Shown piece by piece: positions 32,542 to 41,879 of a stretch of 64,000 nt of DNA. Numbering within the stretch: position 1 is the first letter of the stretch; each line of letters opens with the position of its first letter. The notes beneath the pieces are model-generated. The model made no database searches. It was not told the origin of the DNA and saw nothing but the letters and a program-made list of their open reading frames with translations. Origin of the DNA: Thermosporothrix hazakensis (GTDB lineage: Bacteria; Chloroflexota; Ktedonobacteria; Ktedonobacterales; Ktedonobacteraceae); assembly GCF_003253565.1 (NCBI RefSeq), contig NZ_QKUF01000013.1, forward strand, positions 1-64,000, written 5' to 3'. A program made the position numbers and the translations under genes.

Positions 32542-34592
32542 GCCTCGCCTCCAGTCTCGATAATGATGTTGCCATATTCGTCGATGCTTGCTTGCTGACC
32601 GGGCAGGACCAGCGTTGAAGAGGCGGTCTCTTCAATCACAGCGGGGCCTTCCAGTTTTGCGCCAGCTCCAAGCAGAGCGCGGTCGTAGATGGAGGTCTCG
32701 TGCTGTCCGGAGTCGTCGAAGTCGACAAGGCGTACTCCCTTGAAGGCACGCTTGATGTCGCTCTGGCGCTCGATCTTGCGCAGCTCGGGTTTGCGGACCC
32801 GCCCAAAGCCGGTCAGGCGAAGATGTACAATCTCGATCTGTGATGCCTGACGGAAGGTATAGCGCTGCTCATGCAGATCATGGAACAGGCTCTCCAGGCT
32901 ATGATGATGCTCTTCAGTCAGAAGGCCATTGGGGATAGGAACATTCACCGTATGCTCCTGACCGAGATAGCGCATATCTGCCGAGCGGGCAAAGAGAATC
33001 TCCTGTTCCGGAAGTCCTTCCTCGGCAAAGAGGGCGTACAGCCGCTGCTCAAGCTCCTGGAAGATTTCGTTCAAGGTGCTCATTTCCATCTGTGAGGTGC
33101 GCAGCAGGCGTGTCTGCACCACGTCATGGCGCAGGTCGCTCATGAGCATACCCCACGCGGAGAAGTGACCGGGAGCGGGAGGCACGATGACGCGAGGGAT
33201 ATGGAGCTCTTTCGCCAGCGTTGCGGCATGCAGCGAGCCACCACCACCACAGGCGACCATCGCGAATTCACGCGGATCACGTCCCTGGCGCACCGAGACC
33301 AGCTTGAGCAGATGCGTCATATTAGCGTTTGCTATCCGAATAATGCCAAGAGCGGCCTCTTCAATACTGACGCCGAGCGGATCGGCAATGCGAGCCATTG
33401 CTTTGCGGGCGTTGTCGAGGTCAAGCTTGAGTTTGCCCCCGAGGAAGTAGTGCGGGTTGATGCGTCCGGTCAGGATGCTGGCATCAGTAACAGTTGGCTC
33501 CGTGCCACCGCGTCCGTAGGCTGCGGGACCGGGATCAGCTCCGGCGCTGCGTGGACCCACTTTAAGAGCGCCTGCCGGATCAATCCAGGCGATACTACCG
33601 CCACCGGCACCGATCTCAATGATGTCGACAACTGGCACCTTGATAGGATAACCGGCACTGGTCGGGGTGCGCTCAATAAAATAATCGCTGGTGACTTTCA
33701 CCGTCCCCTGTTCAATAAGTGAGGATTTAGCGGTTGTGCCACCGATATCGAGCGTAATCAAGTTCGGTTCGCCAATCAGCTTACCGATAGCGGCTGCTCC
33801 GATGATACCACCAACAGGGCCCGATTCAACCAGATGGATCGGGGTGTGACTGGCCATGCGAAAACGGGTGACGCCGCCGTTGGACTGCATCACGTAGCAG
33901 GCTTGCTGCGGGATGTTCACTTCCTGTAGCTTCGTTTCGAGCGCGTGCAGGTAGCGGCGAGCTGTTGGTTTGACATATGCGTCCAGCACGGTCGTGCTAC
34001 TACGATCGAACTCGCGCCACTCCTGGGCCAGCTCATGGGAGACGCTCACGTCAACTTCGGGCCATACCTGTTTGATCAGCTCGCAGGCCTGTTTTTCGTG
34101 GGCAGGATTGGCGTAAGCATGCAGGAAACAGATGGCAATGGCTTCTGCGCCCTGCTTGCGTGCCTCCTCCACGGCGGCCAGCACATCTTCTTTCACAAGG
34201 GGAGTCAGGACCTCGCCTTTGTAGTTGATGCGCTCGGTAATTTCCAGGCGCAGGCGCCGCGGAACGAAGGGCTTGGGCTTGGCATAGACCAGATTATACA
34301 GGTCCGGTCGGTTTGCGCGCTGGATTTCGAGGATGTCACGAAATCCGCGTGTTGTGAGCAGCGCTGTAGCCGCTCCCTTGCGCTCGGTCAAAGCGTTGAT
34401 AATGACGGTGGTGCCATGCGCCAGAAAGTGAACGCCTTGCAGTTGGGCGTCTGTAATGGCGGTAATAACTCCCTCCTCAAAGTGAGCGGGGGTGGTTGAT
34501 GTTTTGCCAAGGATTATTTCGCCGGTTTCTTCATCAAGAGAAACGAGATCGGTAAATGTACCCCCGATGTCGACAGCCGCTCTTTTACTCAT
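32538..34592 (-). CDS. hyuA: Hydantoinase A/oxoprolinase family subunit
   Basis: The 684-residue protein has an ASKHA ATPase fold: VDIGGTFTDLVSLDEETG at the N-terminus (first phosphate-binding loop), LITLDIGGTTAKSSLI near 270 (second), and IEIGAGGGSIAWID and VACGGGGSLHA for the remaining loops. The order HydantA_N then hydantoinase A is complete. It supplies ATP-dependent activation for the paired subunit. The ATG follows AGGAG. It is the first gene of the run to ecfT, behind a leader that carries a nested inverted repeat and a terminator-like hairpin. Confidence 0.92.
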   Translation of the reverse strand: MSKRAAVDIGGTFTDLVSLDEETGEIILGKTSTTPAHFEEGVITAITDAQLQGVHFLAHGTTVIINALTERKGAATALLTTRGFRDILEIQRANRPDLYNLVYAKPKPFVPRRLRLEITERINYKGEVLTPLVKEDVLAAVEEARKQGAEAIAICFLHAYANPAHEKQACELIKQVWPEVDVSVSHELAQEWREFDRSSTTVLDAYVKPTARRYLHALETKLQEVNIPQQACYVMQSNGGVTRFRMASHTPIHLVESGPVGGIIGAAAIGKLIGEPNLITLDIGGTTAKSSLIEQGTVKVTSDYFIERTPTSAGYPIKVPVVDIIEIGAGGGSIAWIDPAGALKVGPRSAGADPGPAAYGRGGTEPTVTDASILTGRINPHYFLGGKLKLDLDNARKAMARIADPLGVSIEEAALGIIRIANANMTHLLKLVSVRQGRDPREFAMVACGGGGSLHAATLAKELHIPRVIVPPAPGHFSAWGMLMSDLRHDVVQTRLLRTSQMEMSTLNEIFQELEQRLYALFAEEGLPEQEILFARSADMRYLGQEHTVNVPIPNGLLTEEHHHSLESLFHDLHEQRYTFRQASQIEIVHLRLTGFGRVRKPELRKIERQSDIKRAFKGVRLVDFDDSGQHETSIYDRALLGAGAKLEGPAVIEETASSTLVLPGQQASIDEYGNIIIETGGEA

Positions 34593-35366
34593 GTATTCTC
34601 CTGTCGTGATATGAAAATACCAGGTTTATTTTTACTAAAAATATATGAGTATTCATATGCTATGAGAAAAAGCCAATTGGAGAAAGCGCTTGCGCCTTTT
34701 CCATTGGCTATACACTCTACCTCATATGAATACTCGTTGTGCGCCATCATGGATGACGCTAAAACTGCCTTGCTGTCTGCTGGCAAAGCATGAAGAGGCA
34801 GGTTGCAACCATCTGAGCCGGAATGAATAATAAGGGCTTCAGGGATTTTAGTGAGAACATCTTATATAGAAGAAATTACACTACTGGTAAAGAAAATGCA
34901 AGTGGTATTGTCCCGAATGGTGTCGGTGGGTATCTTTTTTTATAGGAGAAATGGAGAGACTATAAGGAAGTTTTCTGTTTTTAATCAAGCTGTGCATTAT
35001 AGAGTAGGATTATATTGCTAGAGGAAGAATATTACTACCAGAATGCATTATTATTGACAACCAAGCAGAGTATATGCTATTTTCCTGAGATGAGCCTTTA
35101 TGGAAGATTCGATAGCGAAAATATTGGACCTTCTTGATGTGACACATTTCACTATAAAAAGAAAAATCTTGTGCTGATAGAAAGTGGAGGCACGCCCTGA
35201 TTTTTCTGTAGAAAAAACGATCGATGTAGAGAAGTACATTTGTTTTTGATGAGAAAAACAGATAAGCGTGGAACCAGAATCCTGGTTTGCATGTCTATTT
35301 TTGAGTATGCAACCGGGAAATAGGACTTATCCCTTGTTATGAACTGATAAGCTGTGAGGCGAAAGT
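34593..35366. other. AT-rich divergent intergenic region
   Basis: No gene is supported between hyuA and the sensor gene. The left part holds the nested leader structure listed next. The right part (34800-35350) is AT-rich with several short frames of no recognised family. Confidence 0.45.
34647..34735 (-). promoter_or_regulatory. hyuA leader: 13-bp inverted repeat enclosing a terminator-like hairpin
   Basis: GAGTATTCATATG (34647-34659) and CATATGAATACTC (34723-34735) are a perfect inverted pair 63 bp apart. Between them AGCCAATTGGAGAAAGCGC (34671-34689) faces a near-complement ending at 34709. On the minus strand this hairpin is followed by TTTTTCTC, as in a rho-independent terminator. No minus-strand gene ends here, so it probably lies in the hyuA leader and could work as an attenuator. 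The outer arms contain TATGA-GTAT-TCATA half-dyads that could bind a regulator. Confidence 0.55.
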
Positions 35367-37205
35367 ATGAAAAATACATCCATGATGTATAGGGGAAATG
35401 GCTCTCGGTCGCGGGCGGCATCTTCACCAGAAGCAAGTGAAGCTCCACAACCGATAGCGCGTCCGAAGCTCGTGACCTTCTTCCCCTGGGTGATTGTTGC
35501 CGTTGTGGTGACGCATGTGATTCTCCTGCTGGCCTATACGGTGTGGCGAACCGGGCCGATGAACAATCGTGTCTGGATCGTGCTGGACGACCTTTATATC
35601 TGGATCGGCGAGTTCCTCAACATTCCGTTTGCTCTCTTTGCTCTGCGAGAGCTGCGGCGTCTGGGGATACGTCCGGAGAACACAAATGCTGCGTTTCGGG
35701 CCTGGGGGGCCGTGATCTTTATCGGGCTTTCCGGGCTTTTCGACGCCTGTGGGCAGGCCTTCTGGGTCTGGTATGACTCGACGTTGACCTATCCTCCATA
35801 CCCGTCGATTGCTGACGTTCTTTTCCTCATCAGTCAGCCATGCTTCCTGATTGGTATCGCGCTATGGCTACCACGTGGTGGTTCTGTAGCAGGGCGCACG
35901 CGTTTGCTGGTTGATGCCGGAACGATGGTCCTTTCGGTTTTTGCGATTTCCTGGTATTTTGTCCTCGGACCCACGATCGCCAATCTCAAAGGTGAATTTC
36001 TGGTCAAGGCGATGGCATTGACGCTGCCGACCTTTGACCTCTGTATTGGTGTCGTTGCCGTTCTGCTCTTTTTTAACCCCTTTGGCTCAAGAGTGCTGAC
36101 GCATAGTTTGACGGCGTTTGCCGCAGGGGTGGCAGCACGTGCTATTACTGACTCTATCTATGGGTATATGCAGTCGGCTGGAGTCTACTACTCTGGTGCA
36201 CTGGTTGATGTGGGTTGGTCGCTTTCCCGTTTCTTGATTGTCTGGGCTATCCTGATCTATCCCTACGAACTTGCCCAATCGATGCAAGAGGGCTCGGAGC
36301 GTCAGGGAACCACGACCCGCATTCGCTCAACGGTCAACGCGATTCTTCGTGCGATTACGCCGTTGCTCTTTACCTTGATCACTTCAGTGTTGCTCATTGT
36401 CGGGATTGCCTTGCGTGACGAGAAGCAGATTTCACAGGTGTTATTGGTCTGTGCGGGTCTGTTCCTGTTGCCAGTGGTGCGGCAGATGCTGACGTTGGTT
36501 GATAATATGGTCCTGAACGAGCGCCTGAAGGTCGCACTGGATCAGTCGCAACAAGCGTATAAACACAGTCAGCATGAACTCCTGCATGCCTCTTCACGCG
36601 CTGAAGAGCTTGAGGAGCTGCGGGCGAATATTGCGCACATTCAGCAGACCCATGCGCGGCTTGCCCAGGGAGATTTTAATGCTCGCGCCAACGTCGATGG
36701 GCCACTTGCTCCTGTATCTATGAGTTTAAATCTACTGATTGAGCGTATGAGCAATTGGCGCCAGGAGATGCAAAAGGTACAGGTGTACGAGCAGGAAACG
36801 GAGCTGTTGCAGCGCGCACTGGACGAAATGGCGGAAGGGAAGTTGTCGGAGCTTCATTCCACAAAACGCAGTTCTCTGGCGTCAGGTCGTGCGCTGCTTT
36901 CCCTCATTCGTGTGCAGAATCGGCTTGATATCAGCTTCCGCCGTATGCGTGAATCTATCAATCTGGCCGGGCGACGCATGCACGGGCTGCTAGATACTGT
37001 GAAGCAGGCGCGGCAGGGGGTTCAGAATGGCAACACCTCACCAGGACAGCTAGATGAAACCCTCTCAACTGTAGAACGCGGTCTGACCATGCACTTATCT
37101 CAGTTGCAAGAGCTGTGGCAGCAGTTCAACGTGTATATCCGTGAAGAGCGATCCTCGGGACGAGCATCACGGCCCGATAATCGGGAGACCAGGTCACTAC
37201 ACTAA
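35367..37205 (+). CDS. Polytopic membrane sensor with HAMP-like and coiled-coil C-terminus
   Basis: The 612-residue protein has around nine hydrophobic segments between residues 38 and 375 (FFPWVIVAVVVTHVILLLAYTV, AVIFIGLSGLFDACGQAFWVWY, VLFLISQPCFLIGIALWL, LLFTLITSVLLIVGIAL, VLLVCAGLFLLPVVRQML). A HAMP-like stretch (ARLAQGDFNARANVDGPLAPVSMSLNLLIERM) at about 430-462 and long helices follow to the end. There is no kinase, GGDEF, methyl-accepting or HTH output domain. I do not recognise the family; the layout is that of a sensor passing signals to a partner, and the pseudokinase gene downstream is a candidate partner by position only. Confidence 0.6.
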   Translation: MKNTSMMYRGNGSRSRAASSPEASEAPQPIARPKLVTFFPWVIVAVVVTHVILLLAYTVWRTGPMNNRVWIVLDDLYIWIGEFLNIPFALFALRELRRLGIRPENTNAAFRAWGAVIFIGLSGLFDACGQAFWVWYDSTLTYPPYPSIADVLFLISQPCFLIGIALWLPRGGSVAGRTRLLVDAGTMVLSVFAISWYFVLGPTIANLKGEFLVKAMALTLPTFDLCIGVVAVLLFFNPFGSRVLTHSLTAFAAGVAARAITDSIYGYMQSAGVYYSGALVDVGWSLSRFLIVWAILIYPYELAQSMQEGSERQGTTTRIRSTVNAILRAITPLLFTLITSVLLIVGIALRDEKQISQVLLVCAGLFLLPVVRQMLTLVDNMVLNERLKVALDQSQQAYKHSQHELLHASSRAEELEELRANIAHIQQTHARLAQGDFNARANVDGPLAPVSMSLNLLIERMSNWRQEMQKVQVYEQETELLQRALDEMAEGKLSELHSTKRSSLASGRALLSLIRVQNRLDISFRRMRESINLAGRRMHGLLDTVKQARQGVQNGNTSPGQLDETLSTVERGLTMHLSQLQELWQQFNVYIREERSSGRASRPDNRETRSLH

Positions 37206-37601
37206 TTTGTCAATCACCTCCATGTGAAGGAGGAGGCTTGTGTCTGAACTCCACTGCACCTCAGCACCCCTTGGCAGGGGTGCTGCTTTGGCTTCTTTGT
37301 CCGACACATCAGAGACATGTGACACCTGTCTCGTTCTCGCCAGTCCTGCCGGACGAGAAGCGTCGTCTGTTCGACGCGTATATCAGTTCAATGCGCGACC
37401 GGCTCTTGTTGCGTGTCGTTGATTGTATGATCTGAGGAAGAGCGTGCCAGGCATGCTGAAGAAATTGTCGTTTTTGGAGAGGAAACATCTGCTGTTCTCG
37501 CCCTGGCACGCTTCTGACACCGTTGCAGCAGGCCCATGCCTCCTCGGCTTGAGTGCCGTAGGCTTCCTGGGCCGCTTCTTGTGAAGGGACAAGAGAGTTC
37601 C
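37206..37601. other. Intergenic region carrying repeat copy A
   Basis: The stretch to about 37412 is copy A of a dispersed repeat. The remainder, up to the pseudokinase start, has no gene; a GTGAAGGGACAAGAGAGTTC string at its end gives the ribosome site. Confidence 0.4.
37209..37412 (+). repeat. Dispersed ~205-bp repeat, copy A
   Basis: It begins GTCAATCACCTCC, then a short variable loop and GAAGGAGGAGGCTTGTGTC, so CCTCC/GGAGG can pair. The rest matches copy B at 45755 at roughly three bases in four, including TGAACTCCACTGCACCTCAG identical in both. Inside is a perfect 9-bp stem AGCACCCCT / AGGGGTGCT at about 37262-37283. Conserved ends and structure suggest a mobile or RNA element; it lies between a sensor gene and a pseudokinase gene. 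Confidence 0.65.
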
Positions 37602-39701
37602 ATGAGTAATTGCTTGAATCCGCATGGAAGTCACCCGGTTTCAGGGGAGGGGATATTGCTTTGTCCTCATCCTCTGTGTGGCTTCCTGGTCGAGGGCGCA
37701 ATAGTTGGGCGCTGGCGAGTTGTCCGCTTCTTGCGACGGAATACAACTGCCAGTCTGTATCTGGCTGTGCCTCACGAGGGGGATGGAATGTCGCGGACAC
37801 GCTCCCCGGTGGTGGTACGTATCTTGCATCATTTTGTACCAGGCGCGCAGTCATTATTGAAGCCGCTGCTCTCGCTGCGTCACCCCCATATTCATCCGCT
37901 GCTCCATGCAGAGTGGTTGGAGTCACATGCTCTTATCGCTCTGGTTTCGACGTTTGAGGAAGGTGGATCCCTGGCTCGATACTTACAGACCACCAGCAGC
38001 TTGTCTGCCGCCACAATCGTGACCATTATCAGGCAAATCGCCGAAGCGTTGCAGTTCGCTCACGATCATACCTTTGTGCATGGTCGGCTCAAGCCAGAGA
38101 ACTGCTTGCTGGTCGCTCCCGGGCTCTTGCAGGTCAGCGATTTTTATTATTCGGTCCTGGTAGGGACAGCACGGGCAATGTCTGGCCCCTTTGACTCACT
38201 GCAAAATGGCATGTCACCGGCAGAAGATCAGGTGGCACTTGCGATGGTCGCGCGGCTGATGCTGTGTAAGTTTCTTGTTGTGCTGGCGGAGCGTGCCGGG
38301 CAGGCGGTGGCGCCTCATTGGCTTGATCCGAAATCGATTGCTCCTTTGCTGCCGTTTGCAAATCCGCTGGATCAGACACTGTTGCGGGCGATGAGCCGAC
38401 AGGTGAACGAGCAATTTCCCGATGTGCGGCAGTTTGCGCAAACCTTTGCGGCTGCTTGCGAGCAGGTTATCCCCTATATTACCAGGAATATGGAGAGAAA
38501 GCATTCCTCCTCTCAGCCGCTCCCGCCGCGTTCGCGTTCGCTTCCCGGAGAGGTGTCCCGGTTTTTGAACTCGGGAGAGTTTTCACCACGTCAGCAGGAG
38601 TTTTCGCCGCGTCAGCAGGAATTTTCGCCGCGTTCGCGTTCACTTCCTGGAGAGTTTTCGCCACGTTTACGCGAGGTCTCACCGCTTCCGCGTGAGTTTT
38701 CGCCGCGCGAGTGGCCGAATGGACGCCCATCTTCCAGGAGCGGGGAATTCCCGGCTATTTCAGCCCAAAAACAAAATCTGGTGCCTGGAAATGCGGTGAT
38801 CCTGTGTCGTATGCCGGGACATATTGCCCCGATCAGTGCGGTAAGCTGGGCTCCTGACGGGCTGCATCTTGCCTCAGCCGATCATGATGGTAATGTCTGG
38901 CTCTGGTTGGTACAGCATCGGGTTGGTACACCGCTAGGAACATTTGCCGGCCACGAGAAGCGCGTCCATTCGCTGAGCTGGTCGCCTGATGGCTCGCTTC
39001 TGGCTTCTTCTTCTATAGATGCCAGTATTTGTCTCTGGCAGCGGACAGATGGAGAGAACGCGCAACTCTCAAAGCTTCGTACCATGCATGGTCACCATAG
39101 TGATATTTATGTAGTGGCCTGGTCGCCTGATGGTCAGCTCCTTGCTTCAGGGGGTAAAGATCGTACGGTACGTTTATGGGGGAGAGATGGGAAGCCTCTG
39201 CATCACTGGAAGGTTCCGGGGAAAAGTGGTGTCAGGGCGCTCTGCTGGTCGCCGAGCCTGCGTCTGATCGCGACCGCAAGCGATCGGATGATTTCGTTGT
39301 GGCAGGCCGAGCAGGGAACCTCGCTGCACCAATGGGAGGCGCATACAGATGAGGTGCATACGCTGCGCTGGAGCCCTGATGGTCGTTTTCTGGCTTCCTC
39401 TGGAGGCAGGAAAGATGCACGCGTGTGCCTCTGGAATCCGCAGAATGGGCAGTTATTGGCTGCATTTACCGGGTTCGCCCGAGAAGTCGTTGAGTTGTTC
39501 TGGTCCCCGGACTCTTCCTGGTTGGGGACAATTTCTGCCGACCACTTCTTGCGTTTCTGGCAGGTACAACCGCTGCCTGGCAAACAAGTCGGCCAGCCCT
39601 TTGCTCTGGAAAGCATGCCATTGGCCGCTTCAGCAACACGAGGAGGTGTTGTTGCGGTAGGGATGGAGAAGCTTTCCATTCTGGTTCTTCAATCGGTCTG
39701 A
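37602..39701 (+). CDS. Pseudokinase fused to WD40 repeats
   Basis: The 699-residue protein begins with a Cys/His-rich segment, then a kinase fold (about 30-290) that lacks the catalytic residues. The HRD motif reads HGRLKPEN (Asp replaced; His160-Asn167), DFG is DFY (Asp180), the beta-3 lysine is Arg73, and the glycine loop (FLRRNTTASLYLA) is degenerate. A linker of repeated EFSPRQQ/EFSPRS units spans about 320-385. The C-terminus has about six or seven WD40 units (HEKRVHSLSWSPDGSLLASSSIDASICLW and similar). It is probably a scaffold or ATP-independent regulator. The ATG at 37602 is preferred over 37536. Confidence 0.85.
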   Translation: MSNCLNPHGSHPVSGEGILLCPHPLCGFLVEGAIVGRWRVVRFLRRNTTASLYLAVPHEGDGMSRTRSPVVVRILHHFVPGAQSLLKPLLSLRHPHIHPLLHAEWLESHALIALVSTFEEGGSLARYLQTTSSLSAATIVTIIRQIAEALQFAHDHTFVHGRLKPENCLLVAPGLLQVSDFYYSVLVGTARAMSGPFDSLQNGMSPAEDQVALAMVARLMLCKFLVVLAERAGQAVAPHWLDPKSIAPLLPFANPLDQTLLRAMSRQVNEQFPDVRQFAQTFAAACEQVIPYITRNMERKHSSSQPLPPRSRSLPGEVSRFLNSGEFSPRQQEFSPRQQEFSPRSRSLPGEFSPRLREVSPLPREFSPREWPNGRPSSRSGEFPAISAQKQNLVPGNAVILCRMPGHIAPISAVSWAPDGLHLASADHDGNVWLWLVQHRVGTPLGTFAGHEKRVHSLSWSPDGSLLASSSIDASICLWQRTDGENAQLSKLRTMHGHHSDIYVVAWSPDGQLLASGGKDRTVRLWGRDGKPLHHWKVPGKSGVRALCWSPSLRLIATASDRMISLWQAEQGTSLHQWEAHTDEVHTLRWSPDGRFLASSGGRKDARVCLWNPQNGQLLAAFTGFAREVVELFWSPDSSWLGTISADHFLRFWQVQPLPGKQVGQPFALESMPLAASATRGGVVAVGMEKLSILVLQSV

Positions 39702-40277
39702 AGTGCTCCTTTCTATTGTCTGGCACAGAATCAGCGTTAGCGCATATTCCTATTACAATAGACTGTATATCAGGTAGCATACTCTTATGTCACTTTATGT
39801 ATTGAGCCAGGGACGTGTCTTCTTGTTCGCTTCGTAGCATGGTGATTCATACGAGGTATAGTGATAGTCGATATATAACATGTATGGGGCAGAGCGCTGG
39901 TATACGGATGTTATCCGTGGCTCAGGACGTAGTATGGTGGGGCTTGCATATGAAGCGGATGGAGCCGTTCTTGCGCTGATTCGTTGTCTTCGGCTCCAAT
40001 AGCTGTATCAACCGGGTACCACTACTATCGGCATCATCCTTGAAGCCTTCCTGGTGCGTGGCTTTCCGGCTGTACTGCTTCTGTGTGACGCGAACAGGTG
40101 GCCCTGCCGCTCCCCACCGCATATGCTCGCGTGGAGTACCAACCTGCGAAGCTGAAGAGGGAGACACTCAAGGGCAGGGCTCTGCGGATTCGGCTGAGAA
40201 GCAGAAGGCCCGGGCCTCAGCCGAATCCATGTCACTTGTGTGTTGAAGTCTCTGTTCCGGGGGATCGGGCCCTATTA
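39702..40277. other. Intergenic region with a strong stem near its right end
   Basis: No gene is supported. GGATTCGGCTGAG (40186-40198) and CTCAGCCGAATCC (40216-40228) form a perfect 13-bp inverted repeat, 50 bp beyond the stop of the minus-strand BtrH-like gene; it is listed as a terminator candidate. Confidence 0.4.
40186..40228 (-). terminator. Terminator-like hairpin after the BtrH-like gene
   Basis: A perfect 13-bp GC-rich stem with a 17-base loop, placed just after the BtrH-like gene. The T-run is absent on the minus strand, so full rho-independent termination is uncertain. Confidence 0.5.
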
Positions 40278-41258
40278 TCAGGCCAGTAGCTCCATAGCCG
40301 CACGTTCTTTATTCGCAATTTCGAGCAAGAGTCTGGACGTCTGCTGTAGCTCCTGTTGGTTCCCTGTTCTTCCCGCACGGTCGATCGAAGCAGAAACGCT
40401 GACCCACATCGGAGCGATTTCTGTGAACAAATGGTAGGCTTGTTCGATTTTTGGGTCTTCCAACAGCTCGACGCATTCTTTCAGGAAATCCCGGTATAGA
40501 TTCCGAAACAAAGCACCGCCGGTTCCTGCACGCTCCATCAGCAAAGCGGTCAGGCAGAAATCATGTTCGATATTGTTGCTACGGGAAGGCCACTTCAAAA
40601 TTTCCTTGCTCATTTTGATGATGCCTTTGTTCCCAATATTGCGAATGGGCGGGTTCAAATAGTCATACGAATTCCTGGTCAGGGCTGTGCGTATGGCTGG
40701 GACGAGCGGCGGCAAGGCGTCGACCGGGTCAAGCGTAAAAGAACGATTACGGGAGCTCATGGGTCCCTTTGCGTTTCTGGCCGCGGCCAGGCTGGTTAAA
40801 CGGGTCTTCACCAGGCTACCCTGTTGTCCGGTGTCCGCCATATATGCGTATTCGTCATCGATACCGTAGAGGACCGCATAGTGACCTGCAAAGTGCACTT
40901 TGTTTGTGAAATAGTCCAGGTAATAGGAGTCCAGTTTCAGCCCGACCGGAATCCCGTGTTCGATACAGCTCTGTACGTTCCGCCAGGCTTTATCAACGGA
41001 TGACGTTTCTTGAATTCGTAGGGTCAACCCGAGCCGGGCGGCGAGATTGGCTGTCAATTCATCCGTTTTTATCCTTCCTCCGATGAATGGAAAGTCCATC
41101 CCCTTTGAATCCCAATAGATGAAGCCGAGCCCTTGTCCGAGTCCGAACAGCATCGGTTCCGACAGATGGATCCCCGCAAATTGTAGTAAATTGCCCATCG
41201 CTGTTGTTTCACAATGTTGGCCTTGATAGGGAATGAAACCGTCAATGATTTTGCTCAT
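40278..41258 (-). CDS. BtrH N-terminal domain protein with DUF4872-like C-terminus
   Basis: The 326-residue protein opens with PYQGQHCETTAMGNLLQFAGIHLSE (Cys16), the papain-like transferase motif of BtrH, which moves an acyl side chain onto an aminoglycoside in butirosin synthesis. The catalytic His is probably in HFAGHYAVLYGIDD with AYMADT after it. The C-terminal half resembles the DUF4872 extension of the wider BtrH_N group, which lies in unrelated genomic contexts. No antibiotic gene is nearby, so a peptidase/acyltransferase of unknown target is the safer call. It overlaps the padR-like gene by 17 bp and is co-transcribed with it. Confidence 0.78.
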   Translation of the reverse strand: MSKIIDGFIPYQGQHCETTAMGNLLQFAGIHLSEPMLFGLGQGLGFIYWDSKGMDFPFIGGRIKTDELTANLAARLGLTLRIQETSSVDKAWRNVQSCIEHGIPVGLKLDSYYLDYFTNKVHFAGHYAVLYGIDDEYAYMADTGQQGSLVKTRLTSLAAARNAKGPMSSRNRSFTLDPVDALPPLVPAIRTALTRNSYDYLNPPIRNIGNKGIIKMSKEILKWPSRSNNIEHDFCLTALLMERAGTGGALFRNLYRDFLKECVELLEDPKIEQAYHLFTEIAPMWVSVSASIDRAGRTGNQQELQQTSRLLLEIANKERAAMELLA

Positions 41259-41814
41259 ATTCTGCTGTCTCCTCCAGCAACTCTTTCACAAGCCTGGCAA
41301 CAAACGCGCGCTCGCTCTCGATGAGGCTTATCGGATGTAAGAACAGCGCCCTTACGTTCAACGGCAAGCGAATGCCGCCTTGCGCTTCATACTTCTGCTC
41401 TATTTTTTGGGAAGTCTCTCGAAGAAAATCCAGTCGCTTTTGCAGAGCTTTGATGGCCTCGTCCCTCCCGACAAAGGGCAAAGCGGCCACACCGAGATCA
41501 AAGCGGCTGTCGCGCTCTCGCGCAGATGACAGGCTGTCCAGGATTTCCTGTTTTAGCTTGACAATGCCGGCCTCGGTGAGGGTAAAACGGGTCGGCATAG
41601 GCCCTTTACCGGATTTCCCGTCGGATTGCTCGGTTACGATCCAACCTTTATCGCTCAGCTTCTTTAGCCCTGCATAGATTGAAGTTGTGCCTATATTTGC
41701 CCATTCCCGATAACCGCGTTGATCGACGAACTTCTTGATATCGTATCCTGAAGCTTGACGACACTCCGCGATCATTTGCAGCAGCATGAATTCGACATTT
41801 GAAATTGGATGCAT
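41242..41814 (-). CDS. PadR family transcriptional regulator (long type)
   Basis: The 190-residue protein has a PadR winged helix (SNVEFMLLQMIAECRQASGYDIKKFVDQRGYREWANIGTTSIYAGLKKLSDKGWIV) followed by a C-terminal helical dimer domain of about 90 residues, as in the Vir-type AphA-like PadRs. It precedes the BtrH-like gene with a 17-bp overlap, so the pair forms an operon. A palindrome in its promoter (41836-41851) suggests autorepression. Confidence 0.88.
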   Translation of the reverse strand: MHPISNVEFMLLQMIAECRQASGYDIKKFVDQRGYREWANIGTTSIYAGLKKLSDKGWIVTEQSDGKSGKGPMPTRFTLTEAGIVKLKQEILDSLSSARERDSRFDLGVAALPFVGRDEAIKALQKRLDFLRETSQKIEQKYEAQGGIRLPLNVRALFLHPISLIESERAFVARLVKELLEETAEYEQNH

Positions 41815-41835
41815 GGAGACCTCTTTCTCCTTACT

Positions 41836-41879
41836 ATTTCATATGTGAAATATAACACGGGTGAAATAAAAAGACAAGA
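41836..41879 (-). promoter_or_regulatory. Promoter and operator of the PadR-BtrH operon
   Basis: On the minus strand TTGTCT (41874-41879) and TATATT lie 17 bp apart, a good promoter. The palindrome ATTTCA-TATG-TGAAAT (41836-41851) covers the transcription start and a further half-site GTGAAAT occurs about 20 bp upstream. The regulator gene starts at 41814. PadR proteins bind such dyads, so autorepression is expected. Confidence 0.65.
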
